Shown here: one piece after another, positions 6,393-12,330 of the stretch | Layout: every line of letters begins with the position of its first letter | How positions within the stretch are numbered: the first letter of the stretch is position 1 | Assembly (NCBI GenBank): GCA_049294415.1 | Contig: JBAQCS010000012.1 | Coordinates: forward strand, 1-13,781 | Reading direction: 5' to 3' | DNA length: 13,781 nt | From: JAEZRQ01 sp049294415 | GTDB lineage: Bacteria; Patescibacteriota; Patescibacteriia; Patescibacteriales; UBA12465 | The notes under the pieces: generated by a model | The model's database searches: none | Seen by the model: the letters and a program-made list of their open reading frames with translations, nothing else | What the model was told of the DNA's origin: nothing | Program-made: the position numbers and the translations under genes

Positions 6393-7118
6393 ATGAAAAA
6401 AGTAGTATTAATACTCGTAATTGTGTTTTTTGTAGTAAATTTAGCCAAAGCCCAGACTTTTCAGGATGTAAAATCTGAGAACTTAACAGAACTTCAGAGC
6501 CTTCAAAAGAAATTAGACGATATTAAAGATCGTCGATATTACTTAGAAGTAACTCTTCCTGAGAGAATCAAAAAGGGTGGAGCCTTGTACGATAACGAAA
6601 AGACCCGCAAAGAGCTTCATTTTGCTCCTGAGGAAACCATTTCGTTAAAAGCTAAACAGGCCAAGATCGAAGCTGCTATTATCGCCCTCGAAGAGTCTTC
6701 TTACAAGATGGATGAAGCTCGTACTAAAAAGGGTGCCCCTAACAACTTACCTGAAAAGATGAGTGCCAGGGAGTATCGTCGTAGAAGTCGTACTCAGACA
6801 TTTACGAGTTTAGATCTCTCGAGCGCTATTATGAATGACAAGCAAGAGTTGAAGGGAGTGCTGATTAATAACAAACTTGGCACAAGAGAGAATGCTTACT
6901 TCTATTTTGAGCGAACTGACATTAAAGGAGCTTCCTATATTCCTAAAGAATTAGTGGAGCCAAACAGTCAAAAAGTAATCTATTTACCAATGGGTACTTA
7001 CCGATGCGTTGTCACTTGCAACGGCGCTTCTAAGGAGGGTATAGTTATTGCGGATCCCCGCGAAACTACGGAAGTAAAAGGTGAAAAAGTACATTTCTGG
7101 ACAATCCAGAATTTGTAA
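6393..7118 (+). CDS. Secreted protein of unknown function with coiled-coil region, 241 aa
   Basis: I do not recognise the family. Residues 1-20 (MKKVVLILVIVFFVVNLAKA) are a typical signal peptide with cleavage before Gln21. Residues about 28-50 and 80-110 are charged, helix-forming and likely coiled coil. A basic stretch EYRRRSR lies at about 126-132. The C-terminal ~100 residues look like a beta-rich domain (YLPMGTYRCVVTCNG, with two Cys that could pair). Base composition is visibly higher in G+C than in the neighbours (about 40-47% in sampled 60-base lines against about 32% elsewhere). The AKAQ-type signal end and lack of Shine-Dalgarno recall Bacteroidota proteins, so transfer is possible. 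The gene stands alone between its promoter and a terminator, opposite in strand to the genes around it. Confidence 0.75.
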   Translation: MKKVVLILVIVFFVVNLAKAQTFQDVKSENLTELQSLQKKLDDIKDRRYYLEVTLPERIKKGGALYDNEKTRKELHFAPEETISLKAKQAKIEAAIIALEESSYKMDEARTKKGAPNNLPEKMSAREYRRRSRTQTFTSLDLSSAIMNDKQELKGVLINNKLGTRENAYFYFERTDIKGASYIPKELVEPNSQKVIYLPMGTYRCVVTCNGASKEGIVIADPRETTEVKGEKVHFWTIQNL

Positions 7119-7125
7119 AATCTCA

Positions 7126-7141
7126 TAGTCTTAAAAGACTA
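7126..7141. repeat. Short inverted repeat after the coiled-coil gene
   Basis: TAGTCTTAAAAGACTA, a self-complementary 16-base element just after the stop codon and just before the main terminator. It may protect the mRNA 3' end; its function is not shown. Confidence 0.35.
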
Positions 7142-7145
7142 ATAA

Positions 7146-7174
7146 AAAAGGGCCAACAAAATTGGTCCTTTTCT
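7146..7174 (+). terminator. Intrinsic terminator after the coiled-coil gene
   Basis: Stem AAAAGGGCCAA/TTGGTCCTTTT with one G.U pair on the plus strand (C.A on the minus strand), loop CAAAA, then T-rich sequence. It primarily ends the 6393-7118 transcript and may also weakly end the pilin operon arriving on the minus strand. Confidence 0.8.
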
Positions 7175-7193
7175 TTTGGCAATTTTTATATTT

Positions 7194-7613
7194 TTAGACG
7201 GATGGTGGTCCAGAAAACTCAGCATTACCACCAGTAGCAAAAGGTAAATAATTAAAGACTGCTAATGTTATGCCGTAGGCAGCTAGTACAATTAATAGTC
7301 CAATAATAGAATTTTTAAGAGACCCCTTGGCTTCTTCAATAGTTTTTTCGTTACCTTGAGAAGTCATCCATTTAAAGCCAGCCATTAAGGTTAAGGCTAA
7401 AAATATTATTCCTAAAAAACCTAAAATAACTTGAATAGTGACTGATAATATACCAGCTAAATCACCAGCGCCTGCTAATCCAGAAGAACCAATTAGAGCT
7501 TTAGATTGTTCATCCATTCCTTTGGTGTCGAGATCAGCTCTAACTATTGATCCAGAGGCTAATTGAACTAGTAATAAAAAGAGTAAATTTTTTAGATTAA
7601 TAATTTTTTTCAT
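7194..7613 (-). CDS. VirB2/TrbC-like pilin family protein, copy 6 of the array (139 aa)
   Basis: Small secreted two-helix protein. A signal peptide (about 1-26, ending VRA) precedes a short exported segment (DLDTKGMDEQSKALIG). A first helix (about 55-82) leads into the array signature AGFKWMTSQGNEKTIEEAK, then a second helix (about 100-122) and a short tail rich in Gly/Pro. This order matches the pilin-like proteins common in Patescibacteria and resembles VirB2/TrbC conjugative pilins, in which a short cytoplasmic loop joins two membrane helices. Its ATG comes one base after the stop of the previous gene, with no ribosome binding site, so translation is likely coupled. It is the last gene of the array before a terminator. 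Appendage or secretion-channel subunit is the family inference. Confidence 0.85.
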   Translation of the reverse strand: MKKIINLKNLLFLLLVQLASGSIVRADLDTKGMDEQSKALIGSSGLAGAGDLAGILSVTIQVILGFLGIIFLALTLMAGFKWMTSQGNEKTIEEAKGSLKNSIIGLLIVLAAYGITLAVFNYLPFATGGNAEFSGPPSV

Positions 7614-7614
7614 A

Positions 7615-8010
7615 TTATAGCTTTTTAAGAAAACTAATACTTATAAAATACCAAATAGCCCAAGCAGAAATAGTAACTATTAACCCAATAATAGCTCTTT
7701 TGATAGAATCTTTAGCCTTTTCAACATCTGCTTCATTACCAGAAGCCATCATCCATTTGTAACCAGCTAAAATAGTAATAATTAAAAAGATTATACCAAG
7801 TAAACTTAAGGCTGCTTGAATAACTAAGCCTAAAGTGGAGGCTAGACTAGTGTTGGAAGCTGCTGAAAAAGGGCCATATTTAACCGCTACATTATTTAAC
7901 CTTTCAGTTAGCGATGATTTAACTGGAGCGGCGGCGAAAACAAGACCAGGAATGATTAAAATTGTTGTCAGAACTAAGACGCTAAGCCATGATTTTAGTT
8001 TTTTGATCAT
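7615..8010 (-). CDS. VirB2/TrbC-like pilin family protein, copy 5 (131 aa)
   Basis: Signal peptide about 1-27 (ending VFAAA), then SLTERLNNVAVKYGPFS, where an LxxxAxxxG pattern shared with the other copies can be seen. First helix about 58-84, loop AGYKWMMASGNEADVEKAK, second helix about 103-125, and a short basic end LKKL. The loop keeps the Trp-Met and Gly-Asn pair that mark the family here. It lies 2 bases after the previous gene's stop and 1 base before the next start. No Shine-Dalgarno sequence is seen. It lacks the C-terminal extension found in copies 3 and 6. Confidence 0.85.
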   Translation of the reverse strand: MIKKLKSWLSVLVLTTILIIPGLVFAAAPVKSSLTERLNNVAVKYGPFSAASNTSLASTLGLVIQAALSLLGIIFLIITILAGYKWMMASGNEADVEKAKDSIKRAIIGLIVTISAWAIWYFISISFLKKL

Positions 8011-8012
8011 AA

Positions 8013-8399
8013 TTATGTGAAAACATTTAATAAGAATATGCTTAGGGCATAACCACCTACTACAAACAGCAGTCCCATTATAACTTCGGTAAGAGTTTCT
8101 TTGGCTTTAGTAACTTTAGCCTCATCACCGCGAGCTGTCATCCAAAGTATTCCACTATAAATAGCTAAACCAACTACAATAATTCCAATTAATGAAAAAA
8201 ATAGGTTGATAGCTAGGGCAATATAAAATTCTGGAGTGGCCGGCAAGCTAGTGTCATAATTAGCCTGTTTAGCTATAGTATTAATACCAGAACTATCACT
8301 AAAAGCATCTTTTAATCCTATCGCGGCAGCAAAACTGACCGTGCTAAAAAAATAAACTATAACTAGAGAGGCAAAGACTGTAGTAAATATTTTTTTCAT
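8013..8399 (-). CDS. VirB2/TrbC-like pilin family protein, copy 4 (128 aa)
   Basis: I chose the ATG at 8399 (MKKIFTTVF), 4 bases after the previous stop, because it gives a clean signal peptide ending SFAAA. An upstream in-frame ATG would add 13 residues inside the neighbouring gene. The exported segment (GLKDAFSDSSGINTIAKQANYD) contains the LxxxAxxxxY-like pattern of copies 2 and 3. Helix 1 is followed by the loop SGILWMTARGDEAKVTKAK and helix 2. In this copy the family Gly-Asn is Gly-Asp. The gene is packed between its paralogues with no promoter of its own in view. Confidence 0.83.
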   Translation of the reverse strand: MKKIFTTVFASLVIVYFFSTVSFAAAIGLKDAFSDSSGINTIAKQANYDTSLPATPEFYIALAINLFFSLIGIIVVGLAIYSGILWMTARGDEAKVTKAKETLTEVIMGLLFVVGGYALSIFLLNVFT

Positions 8400-8403
8400 A
8401 ATT

Positions 8404-8862
8404 TTAAGCTTGTGGTGGAAGATTTGGATCCGGTTCACCTACAGGACTATCAATAAATTCTCCAGCTGGATCTGTTGGAGACTGGAAAGTATTAACTACT
8501 AAGAAAGTAATTCCATAAGCAGCCATAATAATTACTAAGCCAACAATTGCTTTAATTAAAGTATCTTTAGCTTTAGAAACTTGAGAGGTATTACCTTGAG
8601 CAGTCATCCATTGAATACCAGCATATATTATTAAAAACATGAAGATTACTCCAATAAAAGAAAAAACAAATAATAATATTTTACCAATATATTCTTCAGG
8701 TTGAGTGTTGGTTAAGTCATAACCAGCTTTGGTAGCTAAAGTACCTACACCACTATCACTTTCGAAATTATAGGCGGCTGAAACAGAGGCAATAAAAAAG
8801 ATAGCTAAAAAAGACATTAATAATATGGCAATTTTTTTCTTTGGTAATGTCATTTTTATCAT
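8404..8862 (-). CDS. VirB2/TrbC-like pilin family protein, copy 3 (152 aa)
   Basis: The longest copy. Signal peptide about 1-29 (ending VSAAY), exported segment with SGVGTLATKAGYDLTNTQPEEY, helix 1, loop AGIQWMTAQGNTSQVSKAK, helix 2, then a Pro/Asp/Glu-rich tail of about 24 residues. The acidic, Pro-rich tail is unique in the array and could face partner subunits or the outside. The start is either ATG 8862 (3 bases after the previous stop) or ATG 8853 (MTLPKKK), which has AGGA ten bases upstream; the second may be the true one. A 23-base block around the loop-coding region is identical to copy 2. Confidence 0.83.
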   Translation of the reverse strand: MIKMTLPKKKIAILLMSFLAIFFIASVSAAYNFESDSGVGTLATKAGYDLTNTQPEEYIGKILLFVFSFIGVIFMFLIIYAGIQWMTAQGNTSQVSKAKDTLIKAIVGLVIIMAAYGITFLVVNTFQSPTDPAGEFIDSPVGEPDPNLPPQA

Positions 8863-8865
8863 ATC

Positions 8866-9270
8866 CTAATTACTAATCCATTGTCCTAAGAAGATGGTAA
8901 TGGAATAAGCAGCCGAGACTATTACTAATCCTATAGCGGCATTAATCATTAAATCTTTGGCTTTTTCAACTTGACCAGAGTTGCCTTGGGCAGTCATCCA
9001 TTGAATACCAGCCCAAATCATTAAAGCTAAGAAGATAATACCTACAAAAGATAAAGCTAAACCAATAAATCCACCAACTTTTTCCAAAACAACAGTTTTA
9101 GCATTAGATTGGTTACTTACTTGGCTTTGATAAGCCCCAACATTTTTAGCAGCGCTATCTAAGCCAGTTAGAGTATCTGAGGCGTCGCCAGCTTCAGCTA
9201 AAACTACAGAAGCTGTACTGATAGATAAACTAATAATTAATAGCAACAAAAGACTTTTGATTATTTTCAT
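8866..9270 (-). CDS. VirB2/TrbC-like pilin family protein, copy 2 (134 aa)
   Basis: Signal peptide about 1-25 (ending VLAEA), exported segment DASDTLTGLDSAAKNVGAYQ, helix 1 about 57-83, loop AGIQWMTAQGNSGQVEKAK, helix 2 about 107-130 and a very short end. It is the first of the five tightly packed copies and follows the hairpin at 9317-9339. A small inverted repeat (CTAAAC/GTTTAG, about 9285-9304) and no Shine-Dalgarno sequence lie in its leader. Whether it is reached only by read-through from copy 1 or by RNA processing cannot be settled from sequence. Confidence 0.85.
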   Translation of the reverse strand: MKIIKSLLLLLIISLSISTASVVLAEAGDASDTLTGLDSAAKNVGAYQSQVSNQSNAKTVVLEKVGGFIGLALSFVGIIFLALMIWAGIQWMTAQGNSGQVEKAKDLMINAAIGLVIVSAAYSITIFLGQWISN

Positions 9271-9316
9271 ATTTTTTCACTGCTCTAAACCTAAAAATGT
9301 TTAGATTCAAGGCAAT

Positions 9317-9339
9317 GCCCCCCATAAAAAATGAGGGGC
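9317..9339 (-). promoter_or_regulatory. Intercistronic hairpin between pilin copies 1 and 2
   Basis: Minus-strand RNA pairs GCCCCTCAT with ATGGGGGGC (nine pairs, one U.G) around a five-U loop. The U.G would be a mismatch on the plus strand. No U-run follows on the minus strand, so it is not a standard terminator; it looks like an mRNA-stabilising or processing hairpin behind copy 1. Confidence 0.6.
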
Positions 9340-9367
9340 TGTTTTTCCGAAATCGATTTACGAAAAA

Positions 9368-9778
9368 CTACTTGGTTGTACCAACGCCTGTCGATGTAAC
9401 TGCAATACTAGTTTTAATAACATACTTGGCAATACCCCAAGCTGATAATAAAATAATTAGACCGATTACACCAGAAGCCATTAATTTTTTAGCTTCACCA
9501 ACTTTGTCTTCGTTACCACCGGCGGTCATCCATTTAAAGCCAGCTAATAAAACGATACAAACAGCGATGATTCCTAAGAATAACATAGCTGTGTTAATTA
9601 AAGCAGTAGCTGTTTCTAAAGGAGATTTTTCTCCTAATCCAAGACCGGCTGCTGGACTACCAGCATCGATACCTAAACTTGCTTCAGTTGGACCTGCAGC
9701 TAAAATGGAAGCTGCTGGAATGATAGCAATAGATAAAACGAAAACTAATGACAATAAATATTTAGCGATTTTTTTCAT
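9368..9778 (-). CDS. VirB2/TrbC-like pilin family protein, copy 1, probable major subunit (136 aa)
   Basis: Signal peptide about 1-28 (ending ILAAG), exported segment rich in Ala/Gly (GPTEASLGIDAGSPAAGLGLG), helix 1 about 53-79, loop AGFKWMTAGGNEDKVGEAK, helix 2 about 100-120, and a Thr/Ser/Gly-rich tail. It differs from the other copies in having a good Shine-Dalgarno sequence (AAAGGTGGTG about 7 bases before ATG), its own promoter and a stable hairpin after the stop. These signs, and its low-complexity Ala/Gly composition, suggest it is the most highly made subunit; that is inference. Two-helix topology with a short cytoplasmic loop resembles VirB2/TrbC pilins. Confidence 0.87.
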   Translation of the reverse strand: MKKIAKYLLSLVFVLSIAIIPAASILAAGPTEASLGIDAGSPAAGLGLGEKSPLETATALINTAMLFLGIIAVCIVLLAGFKWMTAGGNEDKVGEAKKLMASGVIGLIILLSAWGIAKYVIKTSIAVTSTGVGTTK

Positions 9779-9825
9779 GTATTCACCACCTTTCTAGTTT
9801 TTAATTTTTTATGATTTATGATGTT

Positions 9826-9854
9826 ATTTTATCACATTGCTAGTGACAAGACAA
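9826..9854 (-). promoter_or_regulatory. Promoter of the pilin array
   Basis: The minus strand reads TTGTCT (9849-9854), 17 bases, TAAAAT (9826-9831), with TGA directly before the -10 (extended -10). Initiation near 9819 gives a leader of about 40 bases. It lies just past the yraN stop codon. Confidence 0.6.
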
Positions 9855-9865
9855 ATTTTTAAGGC

Positions 9866-10210
9866 CTAGATTTGGTGATAATGTTTTAATTTTATAGTTT
9901 GTTTATTTTGCTTGGTTATTAAGATCAAATCTAAGCGGGAATAGTTATAATTAAAGCCATTTATTTGGCAATACTTAGCCAAAGTTTGTCTTAACCTAGT
10001 AACTTGTTCCATTTTTAAAACGGTAAATGCTGGATAATTAGAGTTATTTCTAGTTTTAACCTCTACTCCAATAATATTACCTTTATAAACTATAAGATCT
10101 AATTCCCTGTGTTTATATCGCCAATTAGTTGCTAGTATTTTATAACCCTTATTTTCTAAATATTTTTTAGCAACATCCTCACCCCAATTACCTATTGTTT
10201 TTTTGTCCAT
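9866..10210 (-). CDS. yraN: YraN/UPF0102 family protein, endonuclease-like fold
   Basis: A 114-aa protein of the widespread YraN family, which has a restriction-endonuclease-like fold; its cellular role is still uncertain. Family marks are present in order: GNWGEDVAKKYLENKGYKIL (1-25 region, Glu11), RELDLIVYKG (Glu36, Asp38) and VEVKTR (Glu50, Lys52), which together form the D-ExK-like site. I chose ATG 10208-10210 because the family starts about ten residues before the GE motif. A GTG at 10225 would add MRGFY but lies in a terminator stem. The start codon comes three bases after the U-run of the preceding operon's terminator. Confidence 0.9.
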   Translation of the reverse strand: MDKKTIGNWGEDVAKKYLENKGYKILATNWRYKHRELDLIVYKGNIIGVEVKTRNNSNYPAFTVLKMEQVTRLRQTLAKYCQINGFNYNYSRLDLILITKQNKQTIKLKHYHQI

Positions 10211-10212
10211 AT

Positions 10213-10239
10213 AAAAACCCCTCACAAAGGAGGGGTTTT
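10213..10239 (-). terminator. Strong intrinsic terminator directly before yraN
   Basis: Perfect 10-bp stem AAAACCCCTC/GAGGGGTTTT, six-base loop, then five U on the minus strand. It lies 26 bases past the stop of the 126-aa membrane protein and ends the 13698-10266 operon. No clear promoter is visible between it and yraN, so yraN expression may depend on read-through or on a weak promoter inside 10241-10270. Confidence 0.85.
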
Positions 10240-10265
10240 GTAATTCTATAAATTGATTAAATTGT

Positions 10266-10646
10266 TTATGGTAAGTATTTTTTTATTTCATCAGTTACCT
10301 CAGATTGTTTTTTTCTAGCTGGTATTTTTTTTAATTCTTTTAAAATATAGAAAAGCCAAGCTAGGGAAACTATTAACCAAATTAAAAACCAAAAGCGAGC
10401 TGCAAAAAATGGTACTAATTCATAGTTAAAGAATAATAATAGAATACCAATAAAAGCATTAGAAACAGAAAAATCGTATAAACTAATAAAAACTTTTTTG
10501 TAAAAACTTTTTTTTCTTTTAGCTATAAAAAAAATAACAGCGGCTACAATTAAAACAATTATTAATCCTCGGAGTGAATAGCTGTACATTTGGGCCATGC
10601 TACCAGGTCTTAAATTAAACCAGAATGATAATGATAATAAATTCAT
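10266..10646 (-). CDS. Hypothetical membrane protein, 126 aa
   Basis: I do not recognise the family. The protein has about three hydrophobic helices, near residues 25-43, 60-75 and 82-102, separated by basic stretches (AKRKKSFYKK). It ends in a charged, probably cytoplasmic tail (KELKKIPARKKQSEVTDEIKKYLP). No motif points to a function. The ATG lies 2 bases after the methyltransferase stop and has no ribosome binding site, so the two are probably translated together. It is the last gene of the operon before the terminator. Confidence 0.75.
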   Translation of the reverse strand: MNLLSLSFWFNLRPGSMAQMYSYSLRGLIIVLIVAAVIFFIAKRKKSFYKKVFISLYDFSVSNAFIGILLLFFNYELVPFFAARFWFLIWLIVSLAWLFYILKELKKIPARKKQSEVTDEIKKYLP

Positions 10647-10648
10647 AT

Positions 10649-11200
10649 TTACATTTTTTTAAGAAGGAAGCCTAGGTGTTGTTGTCCAGCTTCAAACTCC
10701 TCAATAATTATTAACCCCAACTTAGGGCTGGCCTGTCTTAAGGCCTCAGCTTTTAATCTTTTTTCAGTATTTGGTCCAAACAATAAGGATCCGCCTTTAA
10801 AATCAACAATAAGTAATTTTCCTCCGCGCTTTAGCATTCTTGTGGCCTCTTTAATTATTTCTGCTTTTTTTTCTGATTGATGCAGAACATTAATTAATAG
10901 GGCGGCATCCAGACTATTACTTTCAATATTAGTTCCTTTAAATACCTCTAAATTACTCCAAACTGTTTTAACATTAGCGGCATTTTCATGATGAGCTTTC
11001 TTCTTTATTTCATCTAAAACGGTAGGAATAATATCAACAGCGTATAAAACACCATCTTTGCCAATTATTTTGGAGATAGGAAAAACAAAATGGCCAAAAT
11101 TACCGCAACCTAGTTCAGCCACCGAATCTCCTTCCCTTAATGCTATTTTATGCAAAATAAGATTTATGTCAAACATCTTATTGCTGGTCATTAATTTCAT
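10649..11200 (-). CDS. Class I SAM-dependent methyltransferase, 183 aa
   Basis: Rossmann-fold methyltransferase of the Methyltransf_11/31 type. Motif I is VAELGCGNFGH at residues 27-37. The acidic residue that would bind the SAM ribose is in YAVDI (Asp56). The segment DAALLINVLHQ at about 98-108 is the motif IV region, and LKRGGKLLIVDF is motif VI. This architecture resembles UbiE/arsenite-type enzymes, but the substrate-recognition part is short and the substrate cannot be named. It lies between the RodZ-like gene (11-base gap) and a small membrane protein, so a substrate at the envelope is possible but unproven. Confidence 0.87.
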   Translation of the reverse strand: MKLMTSNKMFDINLILHKIALREGDSVAELGCGNFGHFVFPISKIIGKDGVLYAVDIIPTVLDEIKKKAHHENAANVKTVWSNLEVFKGTNIESNSLDAALLINVLHQSEKKAEIIKEATRMLKRGGKLLIVDFKGGSLLFGPNTEKRLKAEALRQASPKLGLIIIEEFEAGQQHLGFLLKKM

Positions 11201-11211
11201 ATGATAATTTT

Positions 11212-11871
11212 TTATTCAACTAAGATTTGTCTTAAGACAGTATTTTCACTGCTATATTTTTTTTGAGCCTTAATTAAAATATTGTTAACACCCTTTTTTA
11301 AATTGATATTAGTGGAAAAATAGCCATTATTGTTGTTTAAAACTGTTTCTCCGTTAATTTGTACTTCGGCCTCAGCTTCAGTTTTTCCTTTAATTTCAAT
11401 AGAATTTTCACTTATTTTTAAATTTCTGTCTGGTTGATAAATTTCTAGTTCAGGGGGAAAGACAATTTTTTTGAAATAAAGCCCTAGATATAATAGACAA
11501 GCTAAAAACAGTAAGGATAATAAAATATTTTTGGTTAGTCTAGGAAACGCAATAAATTGTTTGCGGCTTAGAACTTTTTGCGAAAAGGGGTCGTTATTTT
11601 CATTAATTAGTTCTAAATTTTGTTTTAACCATTTTTTTATTTCAGCCGGAGGAAAGCCTAATAATTTAGCATATTCTCTGATATAGTTTTTGCTGTATAG
11701 TCCAGCTGGCAGTCTATCGAAGCGATCACTTTCAATATCTAATAAATATTGTAAATTAATATTAAGCTTTTGAGCTACTAATTTAGGAGACAACTGTTTA
11801 AGTTCTCTAACTTCTTTTAATCTAAATCCCAGACCATGATGATTGAGACTTTTTTTAACAAATTCAGTCAT
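11212..11871 (-). CDS. RodZ-like protein: HTH, one membrane helix, Ig-like outer domain
   Basis: Domains in order: a RodZ-type helix-turn-helix (HTH_25) at about 15-75 with FRLKEVRELKQLSPKLVAQ and YSKNYIREYAKLLGF; a basic juxtamembrane stretch; one transmembrane helix at about 113-135; and an extracytoplasmic beta-sandwich at about 138-219, like the Ig-like domains used in surface proteins (IEIKGKTEAEAEVQINGE). RodZ links the MreB cytoskeleton to cell-wall growth through this HTH. No mreB is in the window, so a membrane-anchored regulator of its neighbours is an alternative. It starts 2 bases after the stop of the pilin-like gene, in the middle of a five-gene operon. Confidence 0.85.
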   Translation of the reverse strand: MTEFVKKSLNHHGLGFRLKEVRELKQLSPKLVAQKLNINLQYLLDIESDRFDRLPAGLYSKNYIREYAKLLGFPPAEIKKWLKQNLELINENNDPFSQKVLSRKQFIAFPRLTKNILLSLLFLACLLYLGLYFKKIVFPPELEIYQPDRNLKISENSIEIKGKTEAEAEVQINGETVLNNNNGYFSTNINLKKGVNNILIKAQKKYSSENTVLRQILVE

Positions 11872-11873
11872 GT

Positions 11874-12323
11874 TTATTTAGTTGGAGTGATTGGTGCTTG
11901 AGGAGTTATAGCACCTGTTTCAGTATTAAATTTAGCTGCCCCATCTTTACCGGTTTGATTAATTCCTAATCCTCCTAAGAAAACATTAATAATTAAAGCG
12001 CTCGAAAAAGTTATAAGAATACCAATGACAGCGGCCTTAAGAATACCCATGCCCTTTTTAACCTCTTCAGAGCTGCCACCGGAAAGTAAGAAGGTTACGC
12101 CGCCATAAACAAAAGCTAACAAAGATAAACTACCGACTAATCCTAAAATTATTCTGGCTAAATAAATAGCATAATATCGAATATAATCTAAGGTATAATC
12201 GCCCTTAGCATAACCAGGAGCATTAGTATCAACTAAACTATCTACAGCTAAAGCAGGGGCTACTATAAGTAAGGTAAGTACCAAAGCTAAACTAAAAGTG
12301 ATAATTTTTTTGTTTTTTTTCAT
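11874..12323 (-). CDS. Divergent pilin-like two-helix secreted protein, copy 7 (149 aa)
   Basis: Start chosen at ATG 12323, which gives a clean signal peptide (MKKNKKIITFSLALVLTLLI, cleaved after APALA); the longer frame would run into the upstream gene. The exported segment (about 26-50) holds DYTLDYIRYYAIYLARI. Helix 1 is followed by GGVTFLLSGGSSEEVKKGMG, the same loop as in the array but without the Trp-Met, and then helix 2. A hydrophilic tail of about 35 residues rich in Thr/Pro/Gly ends the protein. It lies 7 bases after the solute-binding lipoprotein gene and is clearly related in layout to the six-gene array 2 kb away, but diverged and under separate control. Confidence 0.75.
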   Translation of the reverse strand: MKKNKKIITFSLALVLTLLIVAPALAVDSLVDTNAPGYAKGDYTLDYIRYYAIYLARIILGLVGSLSLLAFVYGGVTFLLSGGSSEEVKKGMGILKAAVIGILITFSSALIINVFLGGLGINQTGKDGAAKFNTETGAITPQAPITPTK

Positions 12324-12330
12324 ATGATAA

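Noticed and set aside
9297..9797. 166-codon plus-strand ORF opposite pilin copy 1
   Set aside because: It is the antisense of a clear pilin gene with signal peptide, ribosome binding site and paralogues; the antisense protein has no plausible domain.
10625..10641. Short GATAAT tandem repeat
   Set aside because: It codes the N-terminal Leu/Ser residues of the membrane protein and is too short to count as a functional repeat.
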